Shown piece after piece: positions 18,764-28,154 of a DNA stretch of 64,000 nucleotides (position 1 is the first letter of the stretch; each line of letters begins with the position of its first letter). Under the pieces are notes generated by a model. That model worked only from the letters and a program-made list of their open reading frames with translations. It was not told where the DNA came from and made no database searches. The translations under genes were made by a program, and so were the position numbers. This DNA comes from Candidatus Omnitrophota bacterium (lineage in GTDB: Bacteria; Omnitrophota; Gorgyraeia; Velamenicoccales; Velamenicoccaceae). The DNA is taken from contig JAGVOQ010000008.1 in assembly GCA_020052645.1 (NCBI GenBank), forward strand, positions 1 to 64,000, read 5' to 3'.

Positions 18764-19372
18764 ATGATTGCGATCGGTTTAACAGGGTGTCTGTCCAGCG
18801 GGAAAAGTACGGTTCTTGAGATGTTTTGTGGCCAAGGGGCTAAAGCTCTTAGCTGTGATGTGATTGTTGCGCAAGAGTTTGAACGAAATAGAGCTTTAAG
18901 GAAAAGGATTGGGCAATTATTTGGCGCGTCTTTTATCGAAGGCGGCGTTGTCAAAAGGTCTCTTTTGGCGAATAAGATTTTTGTTTCGGCGCATTCTTTA
19001 AAAAAGCTCAACGCACTTGTTCATCCCTTGGTGAAGAAAAGAATACTTCAGTTTTTGAAAAAATACAAAAAAGACAAGAAAACAATCGCTGTCGTCGAAG
19101 TTCCTTTATTATTCGAGACAGGTTTTGATAAGCTTTTTGATTGGACGGTTGTTGTGACCGCGACGCCCTCCGTCTTAAAAGGTCGGTCCCGTTTCAGTCC
19201 CGCTCAATGGCGGCGACGCATGCAGTGGCAGGATTCTCTGCCGTCAAAGATCGCGCGGTGCGATTTCATAATAGATAATAATGGATTAAAAACGAAAACA
19301 GAGCGCCAGGTAAGAAATCTTATGAGATTCTTAACGCGGAGCGCAGAAGACTCTAGAAAAAAGTCTTTTTAA
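18764..19372 (+). CDS. coaE: dephospho-CoA kinase
   Basis: Last step of CoA synthesis. Seen: P-loop GCLSSGKST at residues 8-16, SCDVIV (the substrate-binding Asp), HPLVKKRI and the VEVPLLFETGFD motif. The 202 residues fit the family. It starts 7 bases after glgA and precedes rho. A basic C-terminal tail (SRKKSF) is unremarkable. Confidence 0.94.
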   Translation: MIAIGLTGCLSSGKSTVLEMFCGQGAKALSCDVIVAQEFERNRALRKRIGQLFGASFIEGGVVKRSLLANKIFVSAHSLKKLNALVHPLVKKRILQFLKKYKKDKKTIAVVEVPLLFETGFDKLFDWTVVVTATPSVLKGRSRFSPAQWRRRMQWQDSLPSKIARCDFIIDNNGLKTKTERQVRNLMRFLTRSAEDSRKKSF

Positions 19373-19410
19373 GATTCAATCGTATGTCTAAAAGGGGTTA
19401 AGGAGGAAAA

Positions 19411-20673
19411 GTGGAAACAGAGAAACTGGAAATAGCGAAACTAAAAGAAATGAAGATCACTGATTTGGCCAAGTTTGCCAAGGGCTTAAATGTTAACGGC
19501 ATCAGCGGCTCTAAAAAGCAAGATTTGATTTTTAAGATCTTGCAGGCTCAGGCTGAAAAAGAGGGATTGATGTTCGGAGAAGGCGTTTTAGAGATTTTGC
19601 CTGAAGGCTTCGGATTTTTAAGGTCTTCGAACTATAATTATCTGCCGTGCCCGGACGATATTTATATCTCTCCGTCACAAATCAGGAAATTCGATTTAAG
19701 AACGGGCGACACGGTTTCAGGGCAGATCCGGCCTCCCAAAGAGGGCGAAAAATATTTTGCTCTTCTAAAAGTCGAAGCGGTTAATTTTGAGAATCCAGAG
19801 GCTGCTAAAGACAAGGTTTTGTTTGATAATCTGACGCCTGTTTATCCTCATGAGCGGTTTCCTTTGGAGTGTGCTCATGATGAGGTTTCGACGCGTATCA
19901 TGGATTTGTTGACGCCCATTGGGAAGGGGCAACGCGGATTGATCGTGGCACAGCCCTACAGCGGCAAAACAGTTCTTTTGCAGAAGATCGCCAACGCGAT
20001 TACAAAAAATAGTCCTGAAACGATGCTGATTGTTTTGTTGATCGATGAGCGTCCTGAGGAAGTCACGGATATGCAACGACTTGTTAGGGGTGAAGTCATC
20101 AGCTCAACATTTGATGAACCGGCTGAACGGCACGTTCAGGTCGCTGAAATTGTTCTTGAGAAAGCCAAGAGGCTGGTTGAGCATAAGAAGGATGTCGTGA
20201 TTTTGCTCGACAGCATCACAAGGTTGGCGCGCGCCTACAATACGGTCGTGCCTCACAGCGGCAAGATTCTGACCGGTGGTATGGATTCTCACGCTCTTCA
20301 TAAGCCAAAACGCTTTTTTGGCGCAGCACGGGCTTTGGAAGAGGGTGGAAGCTTAACCATTATCGCGACCGCGCTTGTTGATACCGGAAGTCGTATGGAT
20401 GAAGTTATTTTCGAAGAGTTCAAAGGTACGGGCAATATGGAATTGCAGTTAGACCGCAACCTTTTCCAGCGAAGAATCTATCCCGCTATTGATATCAAAC
20501 GTTCTAATACAAGGCGTGAAGAGCTTCTTTTGGATCCTAAACATCTCCAAAAGATATGGATTCTGCGAAAGGTTTTAAATGACTTGAACTCGGCGGAGGC
20601 CATGGAACTTTTGATTGACAAGCTTTCAAAAACAAAGAATAATAATGATTTTCTAGATAGTATGAATCAATAA
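19411..20673 (+). CDS. rho: transcription termination factor Rho
   Basis: Hexameric RNA helicase ending Rho-dependent transcripts. Seen: an N-terminal helical domain, an RNA-binding cold-shock-like fold ([21 protein letters not shown]), Walker [13 protein letters not shown], Walker [17 protein letters not shown], and the Q-loop HSGKILTGG. The GTG start at 19411 has AAGGAGG 7 bases upstream. 420 residues is the usual length. Confidence 0.97.
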   Translation: METEKLEIAKLKEMKITDLAKFAKGLNVNGISGSKKQDLIFKILQAQAEKEGLMFGEGVLEILPEGFGFLRSSNYNYLPCPDDIYISPSQIRKFDLRTGDTVSGQIRPPKEGEKYFALLKVEAVNFENPEAAKDKVLFDNLTPVYPHERFPLECAHDEVSTRIMDLLTPIGKGQRGLIVAQPYSGKTVLLQKIANAITKNSPETMLIVLLIDERPEEVTDMQRLVRGEVISSTFDEPAERHVQVAEIVLEKAKRLVEHKKDVVILLDSITRLARAYNTVVPHSGKILTGGMDSHALHKPKRFFGAARALEEGGSLTIIATALVDTGSRMDEVIFEEFKGTGNMELQLDRNLFQRRIYPAIDIKRSNTRREELLLDPKHLQKIWILRKVLNDLNSAEAMELLIDKLSKTKNNNDFLDSMNQ

Positions 20674-20699
20674 AAATAGTCTATAGTCTATAGAAAAAG

Positions 20700-20800
20700 C
20701 AAAAAATGCTCCTGGCTTAAGCACTTGTAAATTTCTCTGCCAGCACGAATGGCGCAAGAAATTTACTTCGTTAGCTGCGGAGTTGATTTTGGAAGGTATT
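20700..20800 (+). repeat. element A, copy 3 (upstream of rpmE)
   Basis: GCTCC (20708-20712) with GGAGT (20779-20783) encloses H1, GTAAATTTCT (20727-20736) with AGAAATTTAC (20757-20766), including an inner GCCA/TGGC pair. The CTGCGGAGTTGATTTTGG joint is present; H0 is missing and H2 is weak in this copy. Confidence 0.75.
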
Positions 20801-20838
20801 AGGTTTTCTTAATTTACCTAAAGTAGAAAGGTTTAAAA

Positions 20839-20931
20839 ACATTACTCCGTATTTTCTATATTGAATAAATTAAGGTAGAAAATTCGGAGTTCACTCGCCC
20901 CATACATTTATTTCATATGAGTGGGGCTCAT
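20839..20931 (+). promoter_or_regulatory. two leader hairpins before rpmE
   Basis: An ACTCCGTATTTTCTA arm (about 20845) pairs with TAGAAAATTCGGAGT (ending about 20891) across a 17-base loop, followed by GCCCCA against TGGGGC just before the ribosome-binding site. They suggest leader control of L31, but the signal sensed cannot be read from sequence. Confidence 0.55.
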
Positions 20932-20944
20932 GAAGGAGTGTGCT

Positions 20945-21145
20945 ATGAAGGAAAAAATTCATCCCCAGTACAAAGAGTCAACGATTATCTGTGCTTGCGG
21001 CGAGGTTATTCAGACGCGGTCGACCAAGCCGAGCATCCGCGTGGACATTTGTTCAAAATGTCATCCCTTTTTTACGGGGAAGCAGAAATTCGTGGATTCC
21101 GCGGGGCGCGTTGAGAAATTCATAAAGAAGTATAAAAAAGGCTAA
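20945..21145 (+). CDS. rpmE: 50S ribosomal protein L31, zinc-binding type
   Basis: Ribosomal protein bL31 with all four zinc ligands: C16-x-C18 and C36-x2-C39. 66 residues with a basic C-terminal tail. The ATG at 20945 is preceded by AAGGAG at 20932-20937; an upstream in-frame ATG at 20930 overlaps that site and is rejected. It has a 271-base leader containing element A copy 3 and two hairpins. Confidence 0.95.
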   Translation: MKEKIHPQYKESTIICACGEVIQTRSTKPSIRVDICSKCHPFFTGKQKFVDSAGRVEKFIKKYKKG

Positions 21146-21236
21146 ACATCATTCAGGGATCAGGGAACAGGGATCGGGGATCAGTTGAAGCTTGCTGTTG
21201 CCTGTTACCTGAAAAATGGCTTTGCTATTTGTTTCT

Positions 21237-22292
21237 ATGATTGAAAAACTTGAAGAATTTAAAAAACGGTTTGTTGAGCTGGAGCACCTTTTGTCGGATC
21301 ATGCGATTGTAGCGGATACGACTCAGTGCGCTAAGTATGCCAGAGAACTTTCGGAGATAACGCCTCTTGTCAAAAAGTATGATCAGCTTTTAGATGTTAG
21401 ACGGCAAACCGAGGAGTTAAAACATCTTCTTTCTGACTCAGGCCATGGAAAAGAATTTCTTGAGTTGGCGCGTCAGGAGTTTGAGGATTTAGAAAAACGT
21501 TCTGTTCTCATGGAGCAGGAGTTGAACGAAATGCTTAAAACCCCTGATTCTGATCTCAATCGCAATTGCATGGTGGAAGTCCGGGCAGGAACCGGAGGAC
21601 AGGAAGCGAGTCTTTTTGCCGCTGATCTTTATCGGATGTATACGAAATACGCGGCTGCAAAAAATTGGAAGATAGAGCTTATGTCGTTGAATGAGACCGA
21701 TCTCGGGGGATTGAAAGAAGTGATTTTCAGTGTCGAAGGCCGGGACGCTTACAAACGGCTCAAATATGAGAGCGGCGTTCATCGGGTTCAGCGTGTTCCG
21801 ACGACTGAAGCCTCGGGAAGAATCCATACCTCAGCGGCAACGGTAGCGGTTTTATTCGAGCCTGAGGAGACAGAACTTGTTATCGATTCCAAAGATTTAA
21901 AGATTGATGTGTATAAGGCCGGAGGTCACGGTGGTCAGCATGTGAACACAACTGATTCAGCGGTTCGTATAACTCATTTGCCTTCAGGGCTTGTCGTGAC
22001 ATGCCAGGATGAGCGTTCGCAGTTGAAGAATAAAGCGAAGGCCATGCGCGTTTTGCGCACGAGGCTCTTGGATGAAATGGTCTCTAAAAAACAAATTGAG
22101 CAATCTCTAGCGCGTAAATTACTGGTGGGTTCCGGAGATAGAAGTGAAAAGATCCGTACCTATAATTTTCCAGACAGGCGCGTCACGGATCATCGCATTG
22201 GTTTTACGTCTCATCAGCTGGAAGGAATCCTGAATGGTTCTTTGGATGAAATGACGGATGCGTTGATAGACGCTGAGAATAAAAAATCATGA
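21237..22292 (+). CDS. prfA: peptide chain release factor 1
   Basis: Recognises UAA and UAG stop codons. Seen: the codon-reading tripeptide in RVPTTEASGRIHTSAAT (a PxT form typical of RF1) and the catalytic GGQ loop in AGGHGGQHVNTTDSAVR. I prefer the ATG at 21237 (MIEKLEEFKKRF), which matches the family start; the ATG at 21216 would add seven residues, and neither has a clear ribosome-binding site. The stop overlaps prmC by 4 bases (ATGA). Confidence 0.96.
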   Translation: MIEKLEEFKKRFVELEHLLSDHAIVADTTQCAKYARELSEITPLVKKYDQLLDVRRQTEELKHLLSDSGHGKEFLELARQEFEDLEKRSVLMEQELNEMLKTPDSDLNRNCMVEVRAGTGGQEASLFAADLYRMYTKYAAAKNWKIELMSLNETDLGGLKEVIFSVEGRDAYKRLKYESGVHRVQRVPTTEASGRIHTSAATVAVLFEPEETELVIDSKDLKIDVYKAGGHGGQHVNTTDSAVRITHLPSGLVVTCQDERSQLKNKAKAMRVLRTRLLDEMVSKKQIEQSLARKLLVGSGDRSEKIRTYNFPDRRVTDHRIGFTSHQLEGILNGSLDEMTDALIDAENKKS

Positions 22293-23089
22293 ATGAGATC
22301 GAAACCATAGTGTGCCAATTGTTGCAGTGTAAGCGCGGCGATCTTTATTTAAACAAAGACCGCGTTGCGCCGACCGGGCAGGAGTGGAATAGGCTCGAGC
22401 GGATTTTAGAGAAAAGGGTTCAGGGCGCGCCTTTACAATATTTGCTGGGTGAAACAGAATTTTTTGGAATACGCCTTTGTTTAAAACCTGGCGTTTTAAT
22501 CCCGCGTCCGGAGACAGAAACCTTAGTCAGCGAAACACTTCAATCAATTCAGGCATCTGGTAAAACATCGGCACGCATTTTAGACATAGGTACAGGATCC
22601 GGCAATATCGCTATTGCTTGTGCAGTCTCAGAGGTTTTAAAAGAAGCTGAAATTTATGCCGTTGATATTTCACCGATAGCCTTAAAGCAGGCAAAGCTTA
22701 ATGCCAGGCTTAATGGAGTCGCAGGAAGAATAAAATTTTTAAAGTCGGATTTATTCAGTTGTTTTAAAAAAACAAAACAACAATTTGATTTTATTGTTTC
22801 TAATCCTCCGTATATCGCGGATGATGAGTTTGAAACTTTACCTTTAGATGTACAGGCTGAGCCACGGCTTGCCTTGTTGGCTCAAGCTGGCGGTTTTTAT
22901 TTTTATAGATCGATTGAGCAAGGGAGCCGTACGCATCTCGTCTCCGGAGGGTATCTGTTTTTAGAAATCGGCCATGATCAGGCCCCGGAATTAAGAAAAA
23001 TTTTTAGCGATTCTTCTGTTTGGCAAGAGAGTAAGATTGTTAAGGATCTTTGCGGCAGAGATCGGGTTGTCATCATTAGGAAAAAATAA
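22289..23089 (+). CDS. prmC: release factor glutamine methyltransferase
   Basis: SAM-dependent methyltransferase that modifies the Gln of the release-factor GGQ loop; its substrate gene prfA overlaps it by 4 bases. Seen: PLQYLLGETEFFG (N-terminal recognition helix region), PRPETETLV, the SAM motif LDIGTGSGNIAIA and the catalytic NPPY in IVSNPPYIA. 266 residues is normal. Confidence 0.95.
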   Translation: MNEIETIVCQLLQCKRGDLYLNKDRVAPTGQEWNRLERILEKRVQGAPLQYLLGETEFFGIRLCLKPGVLIPRPETETLVSETLQSIQASGKTSARILDIGTGSGNIAIACAVSEVLKEAEIYAVDISPIALKQAKLNARLNGVAGRIKFLKSDLFSCFKKTKQQFDFIVSNPPYIADDEFETLPLDVQAEPRLALLAQAGGFYFYRSIEQGSRTHLVSGGYLFLEIGHDQAPELRKIFSDSSVWQESKIVKDLCGRDRVVIIRKK

Positions 23090-23090
23090 T

Positions 23091-24356
23091 ATGGATAAAC
23101 TTGTTATTGAAGGTGGAGTTAGGCTTGTTGGGACGACGGAAGTTTCCGGTTCAAAAAATTCATTGTTGCCGATTCTGGCGGCAACCTTACTTACAAAAGA
23201 TAAATGTGTTATCCGTAATGCCCCTGATTTAAGAGATACGCTTTCGATGCTAAGGATCCTGCGTTTCTTAGGGCTTAATACAGATTTTAAAGAAAATATC
23301 ATTACGATTAGGCCTAATGGATTGGAAAAATATGAGGCGCCTTATAAGCTCGTCTCAACCATGCGGGCGTCTTTTTGTGTCTTGGGGCCCTTGTTGGCTC
23401 GTTATAAAAAAGCTAAAGTATCTTTACCTGGAGGGTGCATTATTGGTGTCCGTCCGGTAGATCTTCATTTGAAAGGTCTGTCAAAGTTGGGCGCCAGACT
23501 CCAGATTAAGGAAGGGTATGTGTTCGCCGAGGCTAAGCGTTTGCAAGGGGATCATATTTATTTAGGAGGTCCTTTTGGCTCAAGCGTTTTAGCTACCGGA
23601 AATGTTATGATGGCCTCAACGCTGGCTCGCGGAACAACGGTCATCGAATCAGCGGCGTGTGAACCTGAAGTGGTGGACCTGGCGCGATTCCTGATTAAAA
23701 TGGGTGCTAAAATCAAAGGCGAAGGATCTCCGACTATTGAGATCCAGGGGGTTAAGGAACTCCATGGCGTTGATTATGAGATCATACCGGACCGCATTGA
23801 AGCAGCGACGCTTATTATGGCCGCGGCGGTAACGCGGGGAGAGGTTTTGGTTAAAAGAGCACGAGCTGAGCATTTAACCGCGGTGTTGGAAAAGCTTAAA
23901 GATGTTGGAGTGACTTTAAAGAATGTTAAAGACGGAATTTTTGTCAAAGGCACGCAAAAGAAATTTAAACCTTTTGACGTTGTGACACTGCCGTATCCTG
24001 GGTTTCCGACGGATGCGCAGGCTCAGTTTATGACACTCATGAGCATTACGGAAGGGATCAGTGTTATTACGGAAAAGATTTATCCGGATCGTTTTATGCA
24101 CGTGGCTGAATTGAACCGTATGGGCGCTCAAATTAAAAGAGAGGGGCCTTATGCCGTGGTGCATGGCATTAAGTTTTTAAGCGGTGCGCCGGTCATGGCT
24201 TCGGATTTACGCGCTTCTGCTGGGTTGGTTTTGGCGGGTTTGGTTGCGCGCGGAAAAACTGAAATATCAAGAATCTATCATTTAGACCGCGGATATGAAC
24301 AGCTGGACGCTAAACTTAAGAAATTAGGCGCCCGGATTGAAAGAGTGAAAGAATAA
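23091..24356 (+). CDS. murA: UDP-N-acetylglucosamine 1-carboxyvinyltransferase
   Basis: First committed step of peptidoglycan synthesis: enolpyruvyl transfer from PEP to UDP-GlcNAc. Seen: GSKNSLLPILAATLL with the conserved Lys, and PGGCIIGVRPVDLHL with the active-site Cys116, so fosfomycin sensitivity is predicted on that residue. ATG 23091 lies 2 bases after prmC; a frame beginning at 23037 inside prmC is rejected because family MurA proteins begin MDKLxIEGG. Confidence 0.96.
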   Translation: MDKLVIEGGVRLVGTTEVSGSKNSLLPILAATLLTKDKCVIRNAPDLRDTLSMLRILRFLGLNTDFKENIITIRPNGLEKYEAPYKLVSTMRASFCVLGPLLARYKKAKVSLPGGCIIGVRPVDLHLKGLSKLGARLQIKEGYVFAEAKRLQGDHIYLGGPFGSSVLATGNVMMASTLARGTTVIESAACEPEVVDLARFLIKMGAKIKGEGSPTIEIQGVKELHGVDYEIIPDRIEAATLIMAAAVTRGEVLVKRARAEHLTAVLEKLKDVGVTLKNVKDGIFVKGTQKKFKPFDVVTLPYPGFPTDAQAQFMTLMSITEGISVITEKIYPDRFMHVAELNRMGAQIKREGPYAVVHGIKFLSGAPVMASDLRASAGLVLAGLVARGKTEISRIYHLDRGYEQLDAKLKKLGARIERVKE

Positions 24357-24444
24357 AAAAGTGCTCCACGTCTTCAGCTAGAAATAAATTATGGAAAGAA
24401 GACTGGGAGTGATTTACAGCTAAAAAGATTTGAGAGGGTAAATC

Positions 24445-25014
24445 ATGATTTTAATGATCGATAATTATGATTCATTTACTTATAATCTTGTCCAGTATTT
24501 GGCAGAGCTGGGAGAAGACTTGAAGGTCTTTCGTAATGATAAGATCGATATTGAAAAAATAGAGAAATTAGCGCCTCAGGCGATCGTGATCTCACCTGGG
24601 CCGGGAACACCAAAAGATGCGGGTATTTCTTGCGCTGTCATTCAACATTTTAGCTCTAAGATTCCTATTCTGGGTGTTTGTTTAGGGCATCAGGCCATTG
24701 GTTATGTTTTCGGTGGCTCGATTGTTCGGGCTAAGAATTTGATGCATGGAAAAACTTCTCTGATTTATCATTCCAATCAATCAATTTTTAAGAATTTAGC
24801 GAATCCTTTTGAAGCAACGCGTTATCATTCGCTATTGATTGAAAAAGAGGCTTTCCCGAGGGAGCTGGAGGTTCTTGCCTGGACTAAGGATGGGGAGATT
24901 ATGGGGTTAAAGCATAAAAAATATCCAGTCATCGGGGTTCAGTTCCATCCGGAATCCATTATGACCAAAGCAGGTAAACAGCTTTTAAAGAATTTTCTTG
25001 AGTTTAACATATGA
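24445..25014 (+). CDS. trpG: anthranilate synthase glutamine amidotransferase
   Basis: Class I glutamine amidotransferase that supplies ammonia for anthranilate. Seen: [15 protein letters not shown] at the N-terminus, the nucleophile Cys in [10 protein letters not shown], and the His-Glu pair in FHPESIM. It could also serve aminodeoxychorismate synthesis (PabA), but it overlaps trpD by 4 bases and heads a trp cluster. The chorismate-binding partner TrpE is not in the window. A hairpin (GTCTTC/GAAGAC flanked by CTCC/GGGAG) lies in the 88-base leader at 24363-24413. Confidence 0.92.
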   Translation: MILMIDNYDSFTYNLVQYLAELGEDLKVFRNDKIDIEKIEKLAPQAIVISPGPGTPKDAGISCAVIQHFSSKIPILGVCLGHQAIGYVFGGSIVRAKNLMHGKTSLIYHSNQSIFKNLANPFEATRYHSLLIEKEAFPRELEVLAWTKDGEIMGLKHKKYPVIGVQFHPESIMTKAGKQLLKNFLEFNI

Positions 25015-26060
25015 TTGAAGAAGCGATAAAAAAATTATCCTATAAAAACGATCTTTCTGCCTCCGAAATGGAGGATATTTTTTGTCAGATCGCAGAAGGA
25101 AAGATTGCTGAGAGCGCTCTTTCTTCTTTTTTGACGGCACTCTCCTATAAAGGCGAAACGTCGCAGGAGATCGCCGGTGCCGCGCGAGCCATGCGTAAAT
25201 ATGTCACTAAGATCCGCGTGGATCGAGATGTTATTTTAGATACGTGCGGGACAGGAGGAGATCAGAAAGGGATCTTTAATATTTCAACGGTTGCGGCTTT
25301 TGTGGTGGCTGGTGCCGGGGTTACGATCGCTAAACACGGCAATCGTTCTGTTTCGGGGGTTTGCGGAAGTGCGGATTTATTGGAAGCAATGGGTGTTAAT
25401 GTGAACGCGCCTGTGGCTGTGGTTGAAAAATGCATCCATGAGGTCGGAATAGGCTTTCTCTACGCGCCCTTGCTTCATCCGGCGATGGGTTTTGTCCAGC
25501 CGGTGCGTAAAAAGATGAAGACAAAAACAATTTTTAATATATTAGGGCCTTTGATTAATCCGGCTTTCCCTACACACCAATTGTTGGGTGTTTATGATAA
25601 AAGATTCGTCACTATTGTGGGTGAGGCGCTGTTAAGTTTAGGACAGATTCATGCGATGGTCGTTTGGGGAGAGGGTGGTTTTGATGAAGTAACGACAACA
25701 GGTGCCACGTATGTCTGTGAAGTGAAGGACGGTATTTTAAAAGAGTATGTGCTTGAACCTGCAAAATTAGAGTTGCCTCTTGCCCGGCAGGAAAGTATTA
25801 CCGGAGGGGATTGCGATGTCAATAAAGGTATTGCCTTAAACGTGTTGAGAGGCGTCGAAGGACCTTGCCGCGATATTGTTCTTTTGAATGCGGCCTGCGG
25901 CCTTTATTTGGCCGGCCGTGTTTTTACGATTAAGGAAGGTTTGAGTGCGGCTCGTCGCGCTATCGATTCGGGAGCTGCTATAAAAAAACTGAATAAACTT
26001 ATTGAGTGTACCAATGAGCATGCTAAAACAGATCCTAAGTTCCAAGAAGATATTTCTTGA
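25011..26060 (+). CDS. trpD: anthranilate phosphoribosyltransferase
   Basis: Adds phosphoribosyl to anthranilate. Seen: the PRPP-binding [11 protein letters not shown], the [10 protein letters not shown] stretch, [19 protein letters not shown] and GPLINPA. 349 residues is typical. Overlaps trpG by 4 bases and trpC by nearly 50, indicating tight translational coupling. Confidence 0.96.
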   Translation: MIEEAIKKLSYKNDLSASEMEDIFCQIAEGKIAESALSSFLTALSYKGETSQEIAGAARAMRKYVTKIRVDRDVILDTCGTGGDQKGIFNISTVAAFVVAGAGVTIAKHGNRSVSGVCGSADLLEAMGVNVNAPVAVVEKCIHEVGIGFLYAPLLHPAMGFVQPVRKKMKTKTIFNILGPLINPAFPTHQLLGVYDKRFVTIVGEALLSLGQIHAMVVWGEGGFDEVTTTGATYVCEVKDGILKEYVLEPAKLELPLARQESITGGDCDVNKGIALNVLRGVEGPCRDIVLLNAACGLYLAGRVFTIKEGLSAARRAIDSGAAIKKLNKLIECTNEHAKTDPKFQEDIS

Positions 26061-26811
26061 AGAACGAAAAAAAGAATTTCCGCTTGAGGATTTAAAAGAA
26101 ATCTTAGGACATAATTTGTCCTGTCCGCGGTTTTTTCCCACCTTGTCCGCAAACGGCATTCACTTGATCGCCGAGATCAAAAAAGCTTCCCCATCTGCAG
26201 GGCTTATTTGCAAAGATTTTGATCTTGTTAAAATCGTTCGTGCTTACGCGCAAGGCGGTGCCGCTTGTTTGTCAGTTTTAACGGATGAAGAATTTTTTCA
26301 AGGGCACTTATCGTATCTGGGGCGCGTTCGTGACTTGACATCGTTGCCTCTTTTACGTAAAGATTTTATTATTGATGAGTATCAACTTTATGAATCTAAG
26401 GTCTTTGGTGCTGACGCGGTCCTTTTGATCGCGACCCTTCTTGATAAAAACAGGATGGAACATTTTCTAGAAGTCTCAAAGACGCTTAAGCTGGATGTTG
26501 TTTGTGAAGTGCATACAGAAGAGGAGCTGGATTGTGTGCTTGAAACAAAGGCTTCTATTATCGGTATCAATACAAGAGACCTGAGTGATTTTTCTCTTCA
26601 CTTGGATATTTTGCCTGAACTTATAAAAAAGATTCCCAAAAGCAAACTCATCATCTGTGAAAGCGGTATTAAGGACCTTTCGGATCTTGAGTATATTAAA
26701 AAATTTAGAATTAACGCTGTTTTGGTGGGTGAGGCGCTTATGCGGGCTAAAGATACAGCGTTTGAGACAAAAAAGTTTTCAGATTTTTTAAAAAACAATG
26801 ACAAAAATTAA
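26014..26811 (+). CDS. trpC: indole-3-glycerol phosphate synthase
   Basis: Ring closure step of tryptophan synthesis on a TIM barrel. Seen: LIAEIKKASPSAG with the catalytic Lys, LRKDFIIDEYQLYES, IGINTRDLSDFS and CESGIKD. Three in-frame starts are possible: TTG 26002, ATG 26014 and ATG 26020. None has a good ribosome-binding site, as expected for a start inside trpD. I give 26014 with low certainty on the first few residues. Confidence 0.95.
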   Translation: MSMLKQILSSKKIFLEERKKEFPLEDLKEILGHNLSCPRFFPTLSANGIHLIAEIKKASPSAGLICKDFDLVKIVRAYAQGGAACLSVLTDEEFFQGHLSYLGRVRDLTSLPLLRKDFIIDEYQLYESKVFGADAVLLIATLLDKNRMEHFLEVSKTLKLDVVCEVHTEEELDCVLETKASIIGINTRDLSDFSLHLDILPELIKKIPKSKLIICESGIKDLSDLEYIKKFRINAVLVGEALMRAKDTAFETKKFSDFLKNNDKN

Positions 26812-27430
26812 AATCTGTGGCATCACCAATAAAGCGGATGCCTGTTATTGCGCCCGAGCCGGCGCGGATTATTTGGGATTTGTCTTTTATAAAAAAAGCC
26901 CGAGGTGTGTTACGATCGAAAAGGTTCGCGCGATCGTCCGGGCTCTTGGGGTTCTTCGCGCTTCGGTTCAGCTTGTCGGAGTTTTTGTTAACGAAAAATT
27001 TGAAAAAGTGCAAGAGATCGCGCGTTCTTGCGGGCTGGATGTCCTGCAGTTTCATGGCGATGAATCGAGCGCTTTTTTGAAAAAATTTAAAAATTATTCA
27101 GTGATCAAGGCTTTTCGTGTTAAGAGAGGCGTTCCTGTAAAAGGCCTCCGTTTTTACAATGACGTTCTTTTTTTAGCGGACACATTTAAAAAAGATGTTT
27201 TTGGCGGTACAGGTCAAGTTTTTGATTGGGAGGGATTACAAGTTTTTAAAAAAGCGAAAAAACGTTTTATTGTGTCCGGCGGGTTAACCCTTAAAAATGT
27301 CGCGGTTTTATTGAAACAGTATCGTCCTTTTGGAGTTGATGTTTCAAGCGGCGTTGAGAAATCGCCGGGGAAAAAAGACCATCGGTTGGTAAGGGAGTTT
27401 ATAAAAGCCGTTCAATCTAATGACAAATAA
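26798..27430 (+). CDS. trpF: phosphoribosylanthranilate isomerase
   Basis: Amadori rearrangement in tryptophan synthesis. Seen: KICGITNKADA with the catalytic Cys, YLGFVFYKKSPR, QFHGDES, the catalytic Asp in LADTF, and GVDVSSGVE near the end. 210 residues. Overlaps trpC by 14 bases. The trpA and trpB genes do not follow; the cluster stops at an AAAGCTCAAAATT inverted repeat (27439-27471). Confidence 0.95.
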   Translation: MTKIKICGITNKADACYCARAGADYLGFVFYKKSPRCVTIEKVRAIVRALGVLRASVQLVGVFVNEKFEKVQEIARSCGLDVLQFHGDESSAFLKKFKNYSVIKAFRVKRGVPVKGLRFYNDVLFLADTFKKDVFGGTGQVFDWEGLQVFKKAKKRFIVSGGLTLKNVAVLLKQYRPFGVDVSSGVEKSPGKKDHRLVREFIKAVQSNDK

Positions 27431-27438
27431 CAAAATCC

Positions 27439-27472
27439 AAAGCTCAAAATTATTTTGAATTTTGTGCTTTGT
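27439..27472 (+). terminator. hairpin after trpF
   Basis: Inverted repeat CAAAGCTCAAAATT / GAATTTTGTGCTTTG with one mismatch and a short AT loop, followed by TTATTTG. A weak rho-independent terminator or a processing hairpin. Confidence 0.4.
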
Positions 27473-27499
27473 TATTTGAAATTTAACTAAGGAGATCTA

Positions 27500-27793
27500 A
27501 TGACTATTAAACAATGGATTGAGGCGTGCCATGGAACAGCCAAAGAAAAAGGGTGGTGGGATTTTGAACGTTCTGACGGAGAATTAATAGCGCTTATGCA
27601 TTCAGAGCTTTCTGAAGCGTTGGAAGCCCTGCGCAATGAATTGGGCAAGGAAGAAGTGGCGGAAGAACTTGCGGATTGCTGTATTAGGATATTTGATTAT
27701 TGTGGGGCGCGCGGCATTGATTTAGAAGAGGCCTTAAAGAAAAAAACTGAGAAGAATAAATCCAGGCCGTACCGGCATGGAAAAAAGTTCTAA
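27500..27793 (+). CDS. MazG-like nucleotide pyrophosphohydrolase
   Basis: All-alpha NTP pyrophosphatase family (MazG/dUTPase-like) that hydrolyses non-canonical nucleoside triphosphates. Seen: HSELSEALEALR followed by EEVAEELADCCIRIFD, which supplies the ExxE...ExxD magnesium site. 97 residues is the single-domain size. AAGGAG lies 8 bases before the ATG. Substrate cannot be told from sequence. Confidence 0.82.
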   Translation: MTIKQWIEACHGTAKEKGWWDFERSDGELIALMHSELSEALEALRNELGKEEVAEELADCCIRIFDYCGARGIDLEEALKKKTEKNKSRPYRHGKKF

Positions 27794-27797
27794 ATGA

Positions 27798-27959
27798 GGC
27801 CACAACTTGCAGAACATGAGTGAATGCAAGTTGTCCGGCCGAATTTATCCTTGACATTTACCCTAGATCTGAATTTTTAAAGTAAATGTCAAGGATCCAA
27901 TTCACACAAGATCAGTTATGTTCACTGTCGTTCCATAACTGATGTGCTCATTGGAGGAG
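27798..27959 (+). promoter_or_regulatory. element C, copy 1: three-hairpin leader
   Basis: P1: GGCC-a-CAACTTGCA (27798-27811) with TGCAAGTTG-tcc-GGCC (27825-27840). P2: TCCTTGACATTTAC (27848-27861) with GTAAATGTCAAGGA (27882-27895), perfect 14 bp. P3: ATCAGTTATG (27911-27920) with CATAACTGAT (27934-27943). Then GTGCTCA and the GGAGGAG ribosome-binding site. The same order, spacing and paired changes occur at 60365-60516 before the TetR gene. Confidence 0.75.
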
Positions 27960-27966
27960 TCTTGAC

Positions 27967-28116
27967 ATGTTCAATCTACCTGATATGAATAAGCTGGCAG
28001 AAGCTGCCAAAGAAGTACAAGATAGGCAGAGCCAGCTGGAAGATAGGAAGATCGCAATTTTGCAGCGTATTGAGCAAAAACTTGATAAAATTTTAGATGA
28101 ATTGAAGAAGAAGTAA
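27967..28116 (+). CDS. 49-residue helical small protein
   Basis: Short gene beginning MFNLPDMNKLAEAAKEV and ending ILDELKKK, with a strong GGAGGAG ribosome-binding site 7 bases upstream. The sequence is amphipathic throughout (heptads of Leu/Ile/Val with many Lys, Glu and Gln), predicting one long helix or coiled coil. No signal peptide or cysteine. It sits directly under element C copy 1 and 38 bases before the sodium symporter gene. I do not recognise a named family; a regulator or accessory subunit is only a guess. Confidence 0.72.
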   Translation: MFNLPDMNKLAEAAKEVQDRQSQLEDRKIAILQRIEQKLDKILDELKKK

Positions 28117-28154
28117 TTGTAACGAGAGAACGCTTTTTCGTAATATCTAAAATC

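Noticed and set aside
21150..21236. GGGATCAGGGAACAGG-type repeats before prfA
   Set aside because: Simple iterated motif with a short CAGG/CCTG inverted pair; too low in complexity to assign a function.
24357..24444. T-box or trp attenuator before trpG
   Set aside because: One hairpin is visible but no leader peptide with Trp codons and no T-box consensus.
27431..27500. CRISPR-like or phage att repeat after trpF
   Set aside because: A single short inverted repeat with no spacing pattern; it reads better as a terminator.
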